A stretch of 64,000 nucleotides of DNA, taken from assembly GCA_039881045.1 (NCBI GenBank), contig JAYWVB010000068.1, forward strand, positions 62,001 to 126,000. Reading direction: 5' to 3'. A program made the translations under genes and the position numbers. The notes under the pieces are model-generated. The model was given only the letters and a program-made list of their open reading frames with translations, ran no database searches and was not told the origin of the DNA. Positions 45,001 to 55,549 of the stretch are shown in pieces. This DNA comes from Chaetomium olivaceum (Eukaryota; Ascomycota; Sordariomycetes; Sordariales; Chaetomiaceae). Numbering within the stretch: position 1 is the stretch's first letter; each line of letters opens with the position of its first letter.

Positions 45001-48000
45001 ATGGCTGTAAATATCGATACAGACAAGGACCTGGATCACACAGAGAAAGACTCGACCACACAGCCCGCGACCGAGGCTCCGGGCGAGGAGAAAAAGGAGG
45101 GAGACGGCGGCTGGGCAGCATACAAGGTATGCAAACGAAACATCACAGACAAAGGTTATTAATAACACAGGGTTGACTTTGTGACATAGCGCATCTTCCA
45201 TTATGCAGGCCCCTTCGAGTACACCCTTCAGGGTATCGCAATCATTGCCGCGATTGCTTCGGGCGCCGGCATCGCCCTCCAGAACCTGATTTTTGGCGCG
45301 TTTGTGACTGTCATCACAGACTATGCCGCAGGAGATTCATCGAGGGATGTCTTCCTTGACGATGTCGCAGGGCTCGCGTACGACTTCCCCATTCGTTGTG
45401 TTGTGTCCACTAGCGAAAACGATGCATAAAGGCTAACGCACACATTCTCTAGCCTCTACTTTGTCTACCTCGGGATTGGCAGATTCGTCCTCTCGTACAT
45501 ATACAACACCCTCCTAACCTACGTTAGCCACCGGATCGTGCGCAACATCCGTCATGCTTATGTCAGGTCCGCTCTCAGCCAGGAAGTGGCCTATTTCGAT
45601 TTCGGCACCGGAGGTTCTATTGCTACACAAGCTACATCCAATGGTCGACTTATCCAAGGCGGCATCTCCGAGAAGCTCGGTTTGACGTTTCAGGGACTGG
45701 CCGCTTTCGTCACTGCATTCGCTGTTGCTTTTGCTACGCAATGGAAGCTAACACTCATCACGTTGTGCATTGCCCCCGCCAATATCCTCACCATGGGCGT
45801 GGTCGCAACTCTCGAAGCTGGCCACGAGACCAAGATCCTTGATCTGTATGCCCAGGCCAACTCGTTCGCCGAGGGCGTCCTTGCCAGTGCCCGCACAGTT
45901 CATGCTTTCGAGATGCGGACAAGGCTCGTCGCCAAGTTTGATAGCTATCTGTCCGAAGCACACAGAGTGGGGAACAAGATTTCGCCCCTTTTCGGCGCCT
46001 TGTTCTCCATTGAGTACACCATCATTTACCTGGGGTTCGGTCTTGCGTTTTGGCAGGGCGTTCAAATGCTCGCGAGGGGCGAGATTGAAACCTCTGGCCA
46101 GATTTTCACGTGAGTCTATGGCGCCCTTTACGTTGTTGCTAGCCAAACATTTCTGACCGTCTGGATAGTGTGCTTTTGTCCGTGGCGATTGGTTCCATCC
46201 AGATCACTATGCTGGCCCCCTACTCCATCGAGTTTACTCGCGCTGCTGCTTCTGCGGCTTCGCTCTTCAAGCTCATGGACAGAGAATCCGCCATCAACCC
46301 GTTCGACAAGTCCGGTGAACAGCCTTCCGAGATTACTGGCCTTGTCGAGCTTGACGATATCACGTTTGCCTACCCCACCCGTCCCAACACTACAGTGTTG
46401 GACAGGTTCTCACTTACCGTACCCGCCGGTAAGGTAACGGCTTTGGTGGTAAGTTTGAGGGTCTTCATATAAACAAATCGGCATGCAGCAAACACGGTGC
46501 TGACCTTACTAGGGACAAAGTGGTTCTGGAAAGAGTACCATCGTCGGCTTAATTGAGCGATGGTATACTCCCTCATCCGGCCGTATCAAGCTAGACGGAC
46601 GGCCCATCGACAGCCTGAACCTCAATTGGCTCCGGAACAACGTCCGGCTTGTCCAGCAAGTACGTCCCCTGTCCCCCATTAACCGCCAGTCTGTTATCCC
46701 CTAACACCCCTCAGGAACCAGTGTTGTTTCAGGGGTCTGTGTTCGACAACATTGCCTATGGCCTCGTCGGTACACCCTGGGAGAATGCCAGCCGAGAGGA
46801 ACAGATGGCCCATGTACAGGAAGCGGCTATGACGGCATTCGCTCACGATTTTATATCCGCGTTGCCTCAAGGCTATGACACGGACATTGGGCAACGCGGA
46901 AGTCTTCTTTCTGGGGGGCAGAAGCAACGGGTAGCCATCGCCCGCAGCATTATCTCCCGCCCCAAGGTCCTGCTTCTCGACGAAGCAACAAGCGCTCTCG
47001 ATCCACACGCCGAAGGAATTGTACAGCAAGCATTGGACCGCGCGGCGGAGGGACGCACGACCATTGTCATTGCGCATAAGCTCGCCACAATCCGCAAGGC
47101 AGACAACATTGTCGTCATGTCCAAAGGCCGTATTGTCGAACAGGGGACACACGAGGGATTGATTGCCCGCAACGGCACTTACGCTCGGCTCGTCAGCATT
47201 CAGGATTTGGCTGTCGGTTCTGTCGGTTCTTCGTCGGATGCCGAAGAGGAGGGAACAGCCGGTGATGACGGAGGCAACCCAGCCGAGCTTACAAAAACCA
47301 TGACCCGATATGCCACCGAAGACCAGGCCCGTTTAGAAGCCCAGAAGGATCGCGACAATTTTGATGACCACAAACACTTAGGCTTGATCGCGGTCATTAT
47401 CCGCCTCGTCAAGTACAGCCCAGAGTTGAGATTGTGGTATCTCTCCGTACTGGCGTGCTGTGTCGCTGCCGGTGAGTCTGTCTTTGTCTGCGGTTGGTTA
47501 AGAAGGTAATTTAACTGACAGCCAATTCTCATTGTAGCCGGCATCTTCCCTGGGCAGGCGATCCTACTCTCTAGGATGATGGACGTTTTTACATTGGAAG
47601 GCGAGGCCTTGAAGGAGCGCGGCAATTTCTTTGCGTCCATGTTCATTGTCCTGGCCGCTGGCTGCCTTGTCTTCTACTTTGGGTTAGGTTGGTCGGTGAA
47701 TGTCGTCGCTCAGGTATGGGCTTCCCCTTCTAGATAGCCACAAGGAAGCGTACTGATCATTCTGCTAGACACTGTCCCACAACCTCCGCAGGCAGACCTT
47801 TAGCGACATGTTGCGCCAGGATCTTCAGTTCTTCGACCGTCCCGACAACAACACCGGCGCCCTGGCGAGCCGGGTCGACTCGAACCCTCAGTCCGTGTTT
47901 GAGTTGATGGGATTCAATGTCGGCCTCATCGTCATCGCCGTGCTCAATGTTGCGGTCTGCAGCGTATTAGGTATTGCCCACAGCTGGAAACTGGGTTTGG

Positions 48001-49469
48001 TAGTCGTCTTTGGTGGATTACCCCCCCTGCCGGTGCTGGGTGGCTCAAGATTCGATTGGACATGAAGATGGATCACGACAGCTCCAAGAGAAGCTCAGTT
48101 AGCGCGTCGATTGCGTCTGAAGCTATCACAGCCATCCGCACGGTTTCTTCTCTGGCTATCGAAGATCGTGTTCTTACCCGGTACACGGCCGAGCTGGATC
48201 GCGCCGTGGCAGATACCGTCAAGCCCCTGGCGAGTGTGATGATCTGCTTTGCTCTGACACAATCTATTGAGTATTGGTTCATGGCTTTGGGTTTCTGGTA
48301 AATAACTTCCTTAACACACTTACCACTGCCCATAGCTAACCGATGACGCAGGTATGGTTGTCGCCTTGTTGCCTTCAACGAAACATCCATGTACAACTTC
48401 TTTGTCGCCTTCATGGCCGTGTTTTTCTGTGGACAAGCGACTGCACAAATGTTCCAGTTCTCCACAAGTTAGTTGTCCGGCCTCGAAGAAGGTGGTTGCT
48501 TGCTAATGTGCTAACTGTGTCAAGGTATCACCAAGGGAAAGAACTCGGCAAACTACATCTTCTGGCTCTCCGAGCTTCAGCCCACAGTGAGAGAGACAGA
48601 CCAGAACCGCGACAACGGCCCAAAGTCTGGTGGCCCCATTACGTTGGACAATGTCCGGTTTTCGTACCCCTTACGGCCAGACGCCGTAGTGCTTCGAGGG
48701 GTGGACCTAGAGGTAAGGCAGCAGAGCATTGAACGCCAACGGGCATAAGCTGACCCTCCCGCAGATCAAAAAGGGCCAGTTTGTGGCAGTGGTCGGTGCG
48801 TCCGGCTGCGGCAAATCTACCGTGGTTGCCATGCTGGAGCGCTTCTATGACCCGTCCACGGGCAACATTCGCATCGATGGTGATATCCTTAGCGAGCTCA
48901 ACCCAAAGCTGTACCGCCGCATCGTGGCCCTTGTCCAACAGGAACCCACCCTCTTCCAAGGCTCCATTCGAGACAACATCGCTCTCGGCATCGATGACCC
49001 GACAGTCGAGTCGTCGGCGACCTACACGGCCAACCCAGGCCCCACAGTCTCAGACTCCCAAATTGAAGCGGCTCTCCGTGCTGCCAACGCCTGGGAGTTT
49101 GTATCCTCGCTTCCGGATGGGTTAGCTACCGCGGCGGGCTCCAATGGCACGCAACTCTCAGGCGGCCAGCGCCAGCGCATTGCCATTGCGCGCTCCTTGG
49201 TCCGAGACCCTAAGATTCTACTACTTGACGAGGCAACCAGTGCTCTCGACACAGAGAGCGAGAAGATTGTCCAAAGTGCGCTGGCTGAGGCGGCCAAAGC
49301 TGGAGACCGTATCACTATCGCGGTGGCCCATCGACTATCGACTATCAAGGATGCCGACGTGATTTGTGTGTTCCACGGGGGCAAGATTGTGGAGAAGGGG
49401 ACGCACGAGGAGTTGATTGCTCTCGGGGGGATGTACCGCAAGATGTGTGAGGCGCAGAACTTGGATTAG
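45001..49469 (+). pseudogene. Full-length ABCB/MDR-type ABC transporter with one frameshift
   Basis: Eleven exons: 45001-45126, 45190-45377, 45453-46109, 46169-46448, 46513-46659, 46715-47471, 47538-47713, 47769-48297, 48352-48467, 48525-48712, 48765-49469. The order is TMD1-NBD1-TMD2-NBD2, about 1,289 residues if repaired. NBD1 has GQSGSGKST, LSGGQKQR and VLLLDEATSALD; NBD2 has GASGCGKST, LSGGQRQR and ILLLDEATSALD. In exon 8 the frame breaks at a C7 run (48021-48027): before it FGGLPP is in one frame, after it GWLKIRLDMK is in another. Exon 8 is one base short of fitting its splice phases, which points to a single-base loss. As written, translation stops in TMD2. Such proteins export lipophilic drugs and metabolites. 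Confidence 0.85.
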
Positions 49470-51016
49470 ATAGGATGTTGGTCGGATGTTATTGTTTCCG
49501 AGGGATAAAGAATATTATCTAATTAGACAGGTGGGGGAATAACCTTGTAATAATATACACCAATTACCAGTCACTCAGGTACTCCTTGCGTTGTCCTGCT
49601 TCCCTAGTAGAGGTCGATATTTCAGGTAAGGTACCTCTCGCTCTAAAGTGATGTTTATTTCGGTACCTATTTTGCTGACACAAGGACGGCCACCTCGATA
49701 GGTACCTTAGGGTTTCGCTACCCAGTCCGTTAATACCTTGTCGTTGACTCTCATATATCATGGCGGGGAAGTACTACCCGAGCTGCGCTGTAATCAAGTT
49801 TAGTTCTAAGCGTTGTCCCCCTGGAGTTGGTAGAAGAATCGACTAAGTACTGAGGTGATAAAAATTGTAACGGGTCAGTTATCATGCTCAAGTCTCGCGG
49901 GTTAGCCTATCTATGGCCGAGAAATCTCGTCTGAGCTACTGCATGTCTTCATCTGAGCTCCAAACTACCACATGCGCGCGTCATGATGCGATGAACTCTT
50001 GGGATTTAAGCTTGCAAGAGCGGCATCGAAGCCCTCTGTGCACTGCATAGGTAGGTCTGGCGGTGCAGGCCCCTGAACAGGACTTCTTCACGAGGCTCGC
50101 AACTTACGCATATGACTAGCAAAAGCCGGGGATTGTTGGTATACAACAACGCTGGGTCGGATGTGGCAGCCGCAAGATCTTGTGACATGTGACATCGGGG
50201 ACCAATGGTGCAGAGAGAAATTGCCATCAAGGTACTTGCGTGCTTCCCATCCATCTCCACAAGAAAGCAGACCCTGTGGGGTTTGCTGCCTGACGAAATG
50301 GCAAACTGGACGTCGCGAGATGTGGTTCGCCGCGCTGGGCGATGGGGTCCAGCTTTGGGTCCGCTGGTCATCGAAGCAAAGGTCCAAAGAAGTTTTGAAA
50401 TGGCGTTGGAAGGCGATTCGCATCTCCGAAGCTCCGAGCACGGCACTCGGGCGGTGGCCAATCAAGTGGGGTACATTACAGAGCCACGCAACTGCCCGGT
50501 TGTAACCGTTTTGAAGGAGGGCCTCGAGGTGCATTGACGGCCGTTGATCTCTCCAGTGCCATGAGTGGATGAATCAGCCACGCATATTCACGATATGTGA
50601 TGACTCGTATGGTTCGCCCACCGATCCATGCCGGCAGTCGCAGAACCGTTATGAAGGTGGCCCACGGAGCTTGTTGTCGAACCATGGGAGGCCGGATGCG
50701 GGCGGCATGGAGGAGGGCAGGAGATGGATGTCGCGATCTTGCCCCTCATGGGTGCGGGGTTGGCGTGACAGCGGTACTACTTGTCCGGGAGCGGGGTACT
50801 GTGCTTGGTCAGGTACGGTTCCCGGGTGCCCTTCGGACCCCTCCGAAGGTACCGGGTATTTATCAGTCGACCCTCGTTGCGCTTTCTCGTTCCTTTCCCC
50901 CTCCTCCCAACTGGCTTGTATCCCTTCCAGCCACATACACCTCGGTACCTAGTGCCAAACTTGCATCGTCGACTACAACACTACCTACCTATCTAACTAG
51001 GTAATCAACTGACACC
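49470..51016. other. Intergenic, 1.5 kb, promoter region of the catalase-peroxidase gene
   Basis: Frames here are short or overlap antisense frames and look non-coding. The last 80 bp before the ATG are rich in ACCTA repeats, as in a 5' UTR. Confidence 0.45.
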
Positions 51017-53269
51017 ATGGGTGAGTGTCCTGTCAACCGTGCCAACGTCGCTGGCGGTGGCACCAGGAACAACGATTGGTGGCCCAACCAGCTGCGGCTC
51101 AACATCCTCCGTCAACATCAGCCCGCGTCGAGCCCGTACAATAAGGAGTTTGACTATGCTGCCGCCTTCAAGTCTCTCGACTACGATGCGCTGAAGAAAG
51201 ATATCGCGGCGGTTATGACCGATTCCCAGGACTGGTGGCCGGCGGACTTTGGCCACTACGGCGGCCTTTTCATCCGTATGGCGTGGCACAGCGCCGGTAC
51301 ATACCGTGTCTTCGATGGTCGTGGTGGCGGCAGCCAGGGTCAACAGCGGTTCGCGCCACTGAACAGTTGGCCGGACAATGTCAGTCTCGACAAGGCGCGC
51401 CGCCTCCTATGGCCCGTCAAGCAAAAGTACGGCGACAACATCTCGTGGGCCGACTTGCTCCTCCTGACCGGTAACGTCGCCCTCGAGTCCATGGGCTTCA
51501 AGACGTTTGGTTTCGCTGGTGGTCGTCCTGACACCTGGGAAGCGGATGAATCGACCTACTGGGGCGGTGAGAAGACATGGCTCGGCAACGATGTTCGTTA
51601 TAGCCACGGCAATGAGGGTCTCGCCGCGGGGGGTGTTGTCGACGGTGACGAGTCGAAGAAGGGCCATCGGGACATTCACTCGCGCGACCTCGAATCGCCA
51701 CTCGCCGCCGCACACATGGGTCTCATTTATGTCAACCCCGAGGGCCCCGACGGCATCCCCGACCCCGTTGCGGCGGGCAGGGACATCCGTACCACCTTTG
51801 GCCGCATGGCCATGAACGACGAGGAGACGGTCGCGCTGATCGCCGGCGGCCACACTTTCGGCAAGACACACGGCGCTGCCCCCGCAGTTAACGTCAGCAA
51901 GGAGCCGGAAGCGGCTCCTTTGGAGCAGCAGGGTCTCGGTTGGAGCAACAAGCACGGGTCGGGCAAAGGGCCAGACACCATCACCAGTGGCCTCGAGGTC
52001 ATCTGGACCAAGGAGCCGACCAAGTGGACCCACAACTTTTTCGAGTACCTCTTCAAGTTCGAATGGGAGCTCACTAAGAGCCCCGCAGGCGCCAACCAGT
52101 GGGTGGCCAAGAATAGCGAGCCCATCATCCCCGACGCGTACGACCCCAACAAGAAGCACTTGCCTCGCATGCTCACGACGGATCTGGCGTTGCGGTTTGA
52201 CCCGGAATACGAGAAGATCTCGCGTCGCTTCCTAGAGAACCCCGACCAGTTCGCCGACGCATTCGCGCGCGCGTGGTTCAAGCTTCTGCACCGCGACATG
52301 GGCCCGCGCTCACGCTGGCTTGGGCCCGAGATCCCCGCCGAAGTGCTCCTTTGGGAGGACCCCGTTCCGGCGGTCAACCACCCGCTTGTCGACGACCAGG
52401 ACATCACCGCACTCAAGCGCGACATCCTCGCCACCGGTGTTGCTCCCGCTAAGCTCATCTCGACTGCCTGGGCATCTGCATCGACTTTCCGCGGTGGCGA
52501 CAAGCGCGGTGGTGCCAACGGCGCCCGCATACGTCTGGCGCCGCAAAAGGACTGGGAGGTCAACAACCCGACACAACTGGCCGAGGTTCTGAAGGCGCTC
52601 GAGGGCGTGCAGGCCAAATTTAACGGCGCCGCCCAGGGAGGCAAGAAGGTTTCGCTGGCGGATCTAATTGTGCTCGGTGGTGTCGCGGCGCTCGAGCAGG
52701 CCGCCGGTATCGCCGTTCCCTTCACCCCCGGCCGCACCGACGCGTCGCAAGAGCAGACCGAAGTCGAGTCATTCAAACATCTCGAGCCGCATGTCGACGG
52801 TTTCCGCAGCTATGGCCAGGGCACGTCGCGTGTGTCGACCGAGCAGTTCCTGGTTGACCGTGCGCACCTTCTGACCCTGACGCCGCCCGAGTTGGCCGTG
52901 CTTATTGGTGGTCTGCGCGTGCTCGGCGTCAACTACGACGGATCCTCCAAAGGCGTGTTCACCACGCGCCCTGGTAAGTTGACCAACGACTACTTCGTCA
53001 ACCTCCTGGATATGGGTACGGCGTGGAAGTCGGTCGACGGCGAGGTGTTCGAAGGCAGCGATCGCAAGACGGGCGAGAAGAAGTGGACGGGAACGCGGGC
53101 CGACCTCGTGTTCGGTGCACACGCGGAGTTGCGGGCCATTTCCGAGGTGTATGGCAGCTCAAGTGGGCAGGACAAGTTCGTCAAGGATTTTGTCGCGGCG
53201 TGGAACAAGGTGATGAACCTCGACCGATACGATCTCGCGCAACCTGGGTCTTCGGGACCGAAGCTGTAG
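51017..53269 (+). CDS. katG: Catalase-peroxidase
   Basis: An intronless 750-residue frame of typical length, with no signal peptide, so the cytosolic fungal form is expected. The distal heme pocket is Arg87, Trp90, His91 in RMAWHSAGTY. The proximal ligand is His279 in GGHTFGKTHG. The covalent adduct that gives catalase activity should be Trp90-Tyr238-Met264 (Tyr in LIYVNPEGPDG, Met in GRMAMND). The C-terminal duplicated domain (residues about 430-750) is complete. The enzyme breaks down hydrogen peroxide and also works as a broad peroxidase. Fungal katG genes are thought to come from bacteria by old horizontal transfer (established knowledge), and the lack of introns fits. The start is fixed by MGECPVN. 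Confidence 0.97.
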   Translation: MGECPVNRANVAGGGTRNNDWWPNQLRLNILRQHQPASSPYNKEFDYAAAFKSLDYDALKKDIAAVMTDSQDWWPADFGHYGGLFIRMAWHSAGTYRVFDGRGGGSQGQQRFAPLNSWPDNVSLDKARRLLWPVKQKYGDNISWADLLLLTGNVALESMGFKTFGFAGGRPDTWEADESTYWGGEKTWLGNDVRYSHGNEGLAAGGVVDGDESKKGHRDIHSRDLESPLAAAHMGLIYVNPEGPDGIPDPVAAGRDIRTTFGRMAMNDEETVALIAGGHTFGKTHGAAPAVNVSKEPEAAPLEQQGLGWSNKHGSGKGPDTITSGLEVIWTKEPTKWTHNFFEYLFKFEWELTKSPAGANQWVAKNSEPIIPDAYDPNKKHLPRMLTTDLALRFDPEYEKISRRFLENPDQFADAFARAWFKLLHRDMGPRSRWLGPEIPAEVLLWEDPVPAVNHPLVDDQDITALKRDILATGVAPAKLISTAWASASTFRGGDKRGGANGARIRLAPQKDWEVNNPTQLAEVLKALEGVQAKFNGAAQGGKKVSLADLIVLGGVAALEQAAGIAVPFTPGRTDASQEQTEVESFKHLEPHVDGFRSYGQGTSRVSTEQFLVDRAHLLTLTPPELAVLIGGLRVLGVNYDGSSKGVFTTRPGKLTNDYFVNLLDMGTAWKSVDGEVFEGSDRKTGEKKWTGTRADLVFGAHAELRAISEVYGSSSGQDKFVKDFVAAWNKVMNLDRYDLAQPGSSGPKL

Positions 53270-53795
53270 GTTGGTGATGTGGCACTTGGAAGCAAGTGTC
53301 AGGTACCTGGTAGTTAGCAATTGACTCGATATCAATACGAATACTCAATGCAATTTTCGGAACGCGCTGCGGAAGTTGGAATGCATGATGCGATGACGAA
53401 GTTGAAGTCGGGAAATGGCTTCAGCCGCGTATGGAACCTACAGGGGTGCTGGGGCCCACTTCCGTTGGGAGACCTCTCTCTCTGGATTCCTCCCCGCTCT
53501 TCAAACCGTCACTCCGACGCGCCGCGTCAGGCTGGTTAGTTGCCTGAACGTTGCAAATTCTCTTATCGTGCATTGCAAAATTTGAATATAGAGCGCATAG
53601 AGCTTCTAGCACGCCACGGCGCTTCCATGAGGCATTTGGCGTGCCAAATTGGATGAACACCCTGACTTCGTCGGCTTAGGTACTGAACCGTCCCGCTCGC
53701 AGCTGGCGCATGTTTCAAGTCCAGTCTCCAGTACTCGTTTGTGTTCCGTTGCAAGCTATGTATTTACGTCATTGAACTTCCATTCTTATCCACGG
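53270..53795. other. Intergenic, 3' flanks of katG and the MAL-type regulator
   Basis: A convergent intergenic region of about 525 bp. No coding or RNA signal was seen. Confidence 0.5.
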
Positions 53796-55358
53796 TTACT
53801 CCGCTATCCCAGGGCTGTCCAGCAGGCTTGGGAGTGTGTTACTAATGTGTTTGTCTAGCAGCGCGCCGTATATCGACAATCCCCCGGGAAGTTCGCGGAT
53901 AAGCTCTCTGAAGTACCCGATGTTCTCCAGCCCCGTTCCACTCTTGTCCGTTGCCGGCACGCGAGAGAGCACATCTATCATCGCGCATGCCACATCGAAA
54001 ATCTTCTCGTTGATACCGACACCGTGAATCCTGATACTCTCGAGCGACATGGCCCGAATAACGCCAGCTAGCTCCTCACCCACCTCGACTGGATACCGGA
54101 ACGTTAGGTGGCCTGGCACCCCGGGCTCCTCGACCAACAACCCTAGACGCAGCCGTAATTGCCACAGGGTGACCAGCAGCCAAAGCTGAGTTACTTTGAG
54201 GTTGGCAACCTGCGTTTCGCAAAGGTCACCCGCGTGCCGCGGCTCGAGGGCGCCGCGGATGGCGCCCTGAACGGCGTCGAGCGGGGACAAGAGCCCCGGA
54301 AAGAACACGGTGTCTTCTTGGTTGATCAGGGCAAAAAAGACTGTATCCAGCGGACGAAATAAGGCAACCAGCCGTTTCAGGCCGGGTATGGTTGCGTCCG
54401 GCTCGGCATCGCCGTCAAGGTCGGGCCCCGATGAGATGACCTGCAGAGTGACAGGTCGACGATATCGGATCCCGTGCGACCGCTCCGACACGAGGATGAC
54501 CCAAAAGAGCCTGTCGGCCAGCCTGCGCCTGAGGATGTCACTTTCGCTAATGCGCAACACAAGCCACATGGTGGCAGCTTCTCGGAGGAAGTAGAACCCC
54601 TGGCTGTGGTGAAACAGCGACGCGTGGCCGGCGTAAAGGAAGAAGGTTGCGAGAACCCGCTCCAGGTTAGGGTTGAATCCTGAGGACATGTGGTTGCGAG
54701 CCATCATCGCGTCCTCGAAAAGAAGCTCGCCGAGCTTTCTGTTCGAGTGTGGGATCCCGTCGGCTTCGAACAGGTGCTGGCTCGGCTCTTCGACTTGTAT
54801 CAGGACGACTGCACAGACAGCCGTGATGAGGCATTGGGCCTCGACTCCTCCTAGCGATTCCGCCTCCGTCGCCACCAACTCAACGTACTCGGGACTCAAG
54901 ATAGGGATGGTCGGATACAGCTTTGCAAAAAAGCTACGGAAGCAGTACCCGACAACAGACGCGGGGGGCAGGCTCCGTCTTTGTGGCAGTGTCGCTAACG
55001 GAATGGCGTGGGTGGTTTCCGGCGAGATGCTTGCCGGGAGCTGCGGGACGGACCAGTTCCATTCCACCACAGGTTGCTGCATGTGTCCCTCGTTTCGAAC
55101 GCACTCCGCTTCCAAACCGACTCGCGTGCATCGCTCGCATGGCCGAGATTCGCTGCAGCCCTTCTGTAGCCTCTTGCATCTCTGGCATGCCTTCGAAACC
55201 TGTGCTCTCTTCGGTCGCGACAGTGTACCCGTCCCTGAGGCGGTTGTGTTCCTGGACGAACTGCTCATTCTGTGGTCTGCGGACTCGCCCATGTTGGAGT
55301 CGCCCTGAGTTACAGCAATGCTGGGGCAGAATGCGGAGAGCGGGAAGCTTGGGGTCAT
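53796..55358 (-). CDS. Zn2Cys6 transcription factor, probable MAL-type regulator
   Basis: A single exon of 520 residues. The first ATG (55358) is used; Met23 or Met31 could be the real start because the first 45 residues are not conserved-looking. The zinc cluster begins at C58 (CQRCKRLQKGC, then CERCTRVGLEAEC) and is preceded by a basic stretch (RPKRAQVSKA). The middle homology region includes YGFYF-like HHSQGFYFLREA, AADRLFW-like RRLADRLFWVILVSERSHGIRYRRPV, a hallmark of sugar-responsive regulators such as MAL activators and AmyR-like proteins. Its position next to a maltase and an alpha-glucoside permease supports a role as a maltose-responsive activator; that role is inferred. Confidence 0.88.
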   Translation of the reverse strand: MTPSFPLSAFCPSIAVTQGDSNMGESADHRMSSSSRNTTASGTGTLSRPKRAQVSKACQRCKRLQKGCSESRPCERCTRVGLEAECVRNEGHMQQPVVEWNWSVPQLPASISPETTHAIPLATLPQRRSLPPASVVGYCFRSFFAKLYPTIPILSPEYVELVATEAESLGGVEAQCLITAVCAVVLIQVEEPSQHLFEADGIPHSNRKLGELLFEDAMMARNHMSSGFNPNLERVLATFFLYAGHASLFHHSQGFYFLREAATMWLVLRISESDILRRRLADRLFWVILVSERSHGIRYRRPVTLQVISSGPDLDGDAEPDATIPGLKRLVALFRPLDTVFFALINQEDTVFFPGLLSPLDAVQGAIRGALEPRHAGDLCETQVANLKVTQLWLLVTLWQLRLRLGLLVEEPGVPGHLTFRYPVEVGEELAGVIRAMSLESIRIHGVGINEKIFDVACAMIDVLSRVPATDKSGTGLENIGYFRELIRELPGGLSIYGALLDKHISNTLPSLLDSPGIAE

Positions 55359-55549
55359 CTAGCCTTTTACGGGAAAACGCACTCCACTGGCCGGAGCTGC
55401 CAAGCCTCGTGGAGAATGTGACGAACGCAGCGCAACTCAAAGCCTGGTTTCATATGGAAAGTGGGTTAGTCGGGCAGTCCTAGCTAAGTGGCCGGGTATT
55501 TACATCCTCCTCCCCATTCTGTCATTCCCTATATATGTACTTAGTCATA

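Noticed and set aside
51407..52776. Long antisense frames within katG
   Set aside because: They arise from GC-rich codon bias in a real gene; there are no domains and no start contexts.
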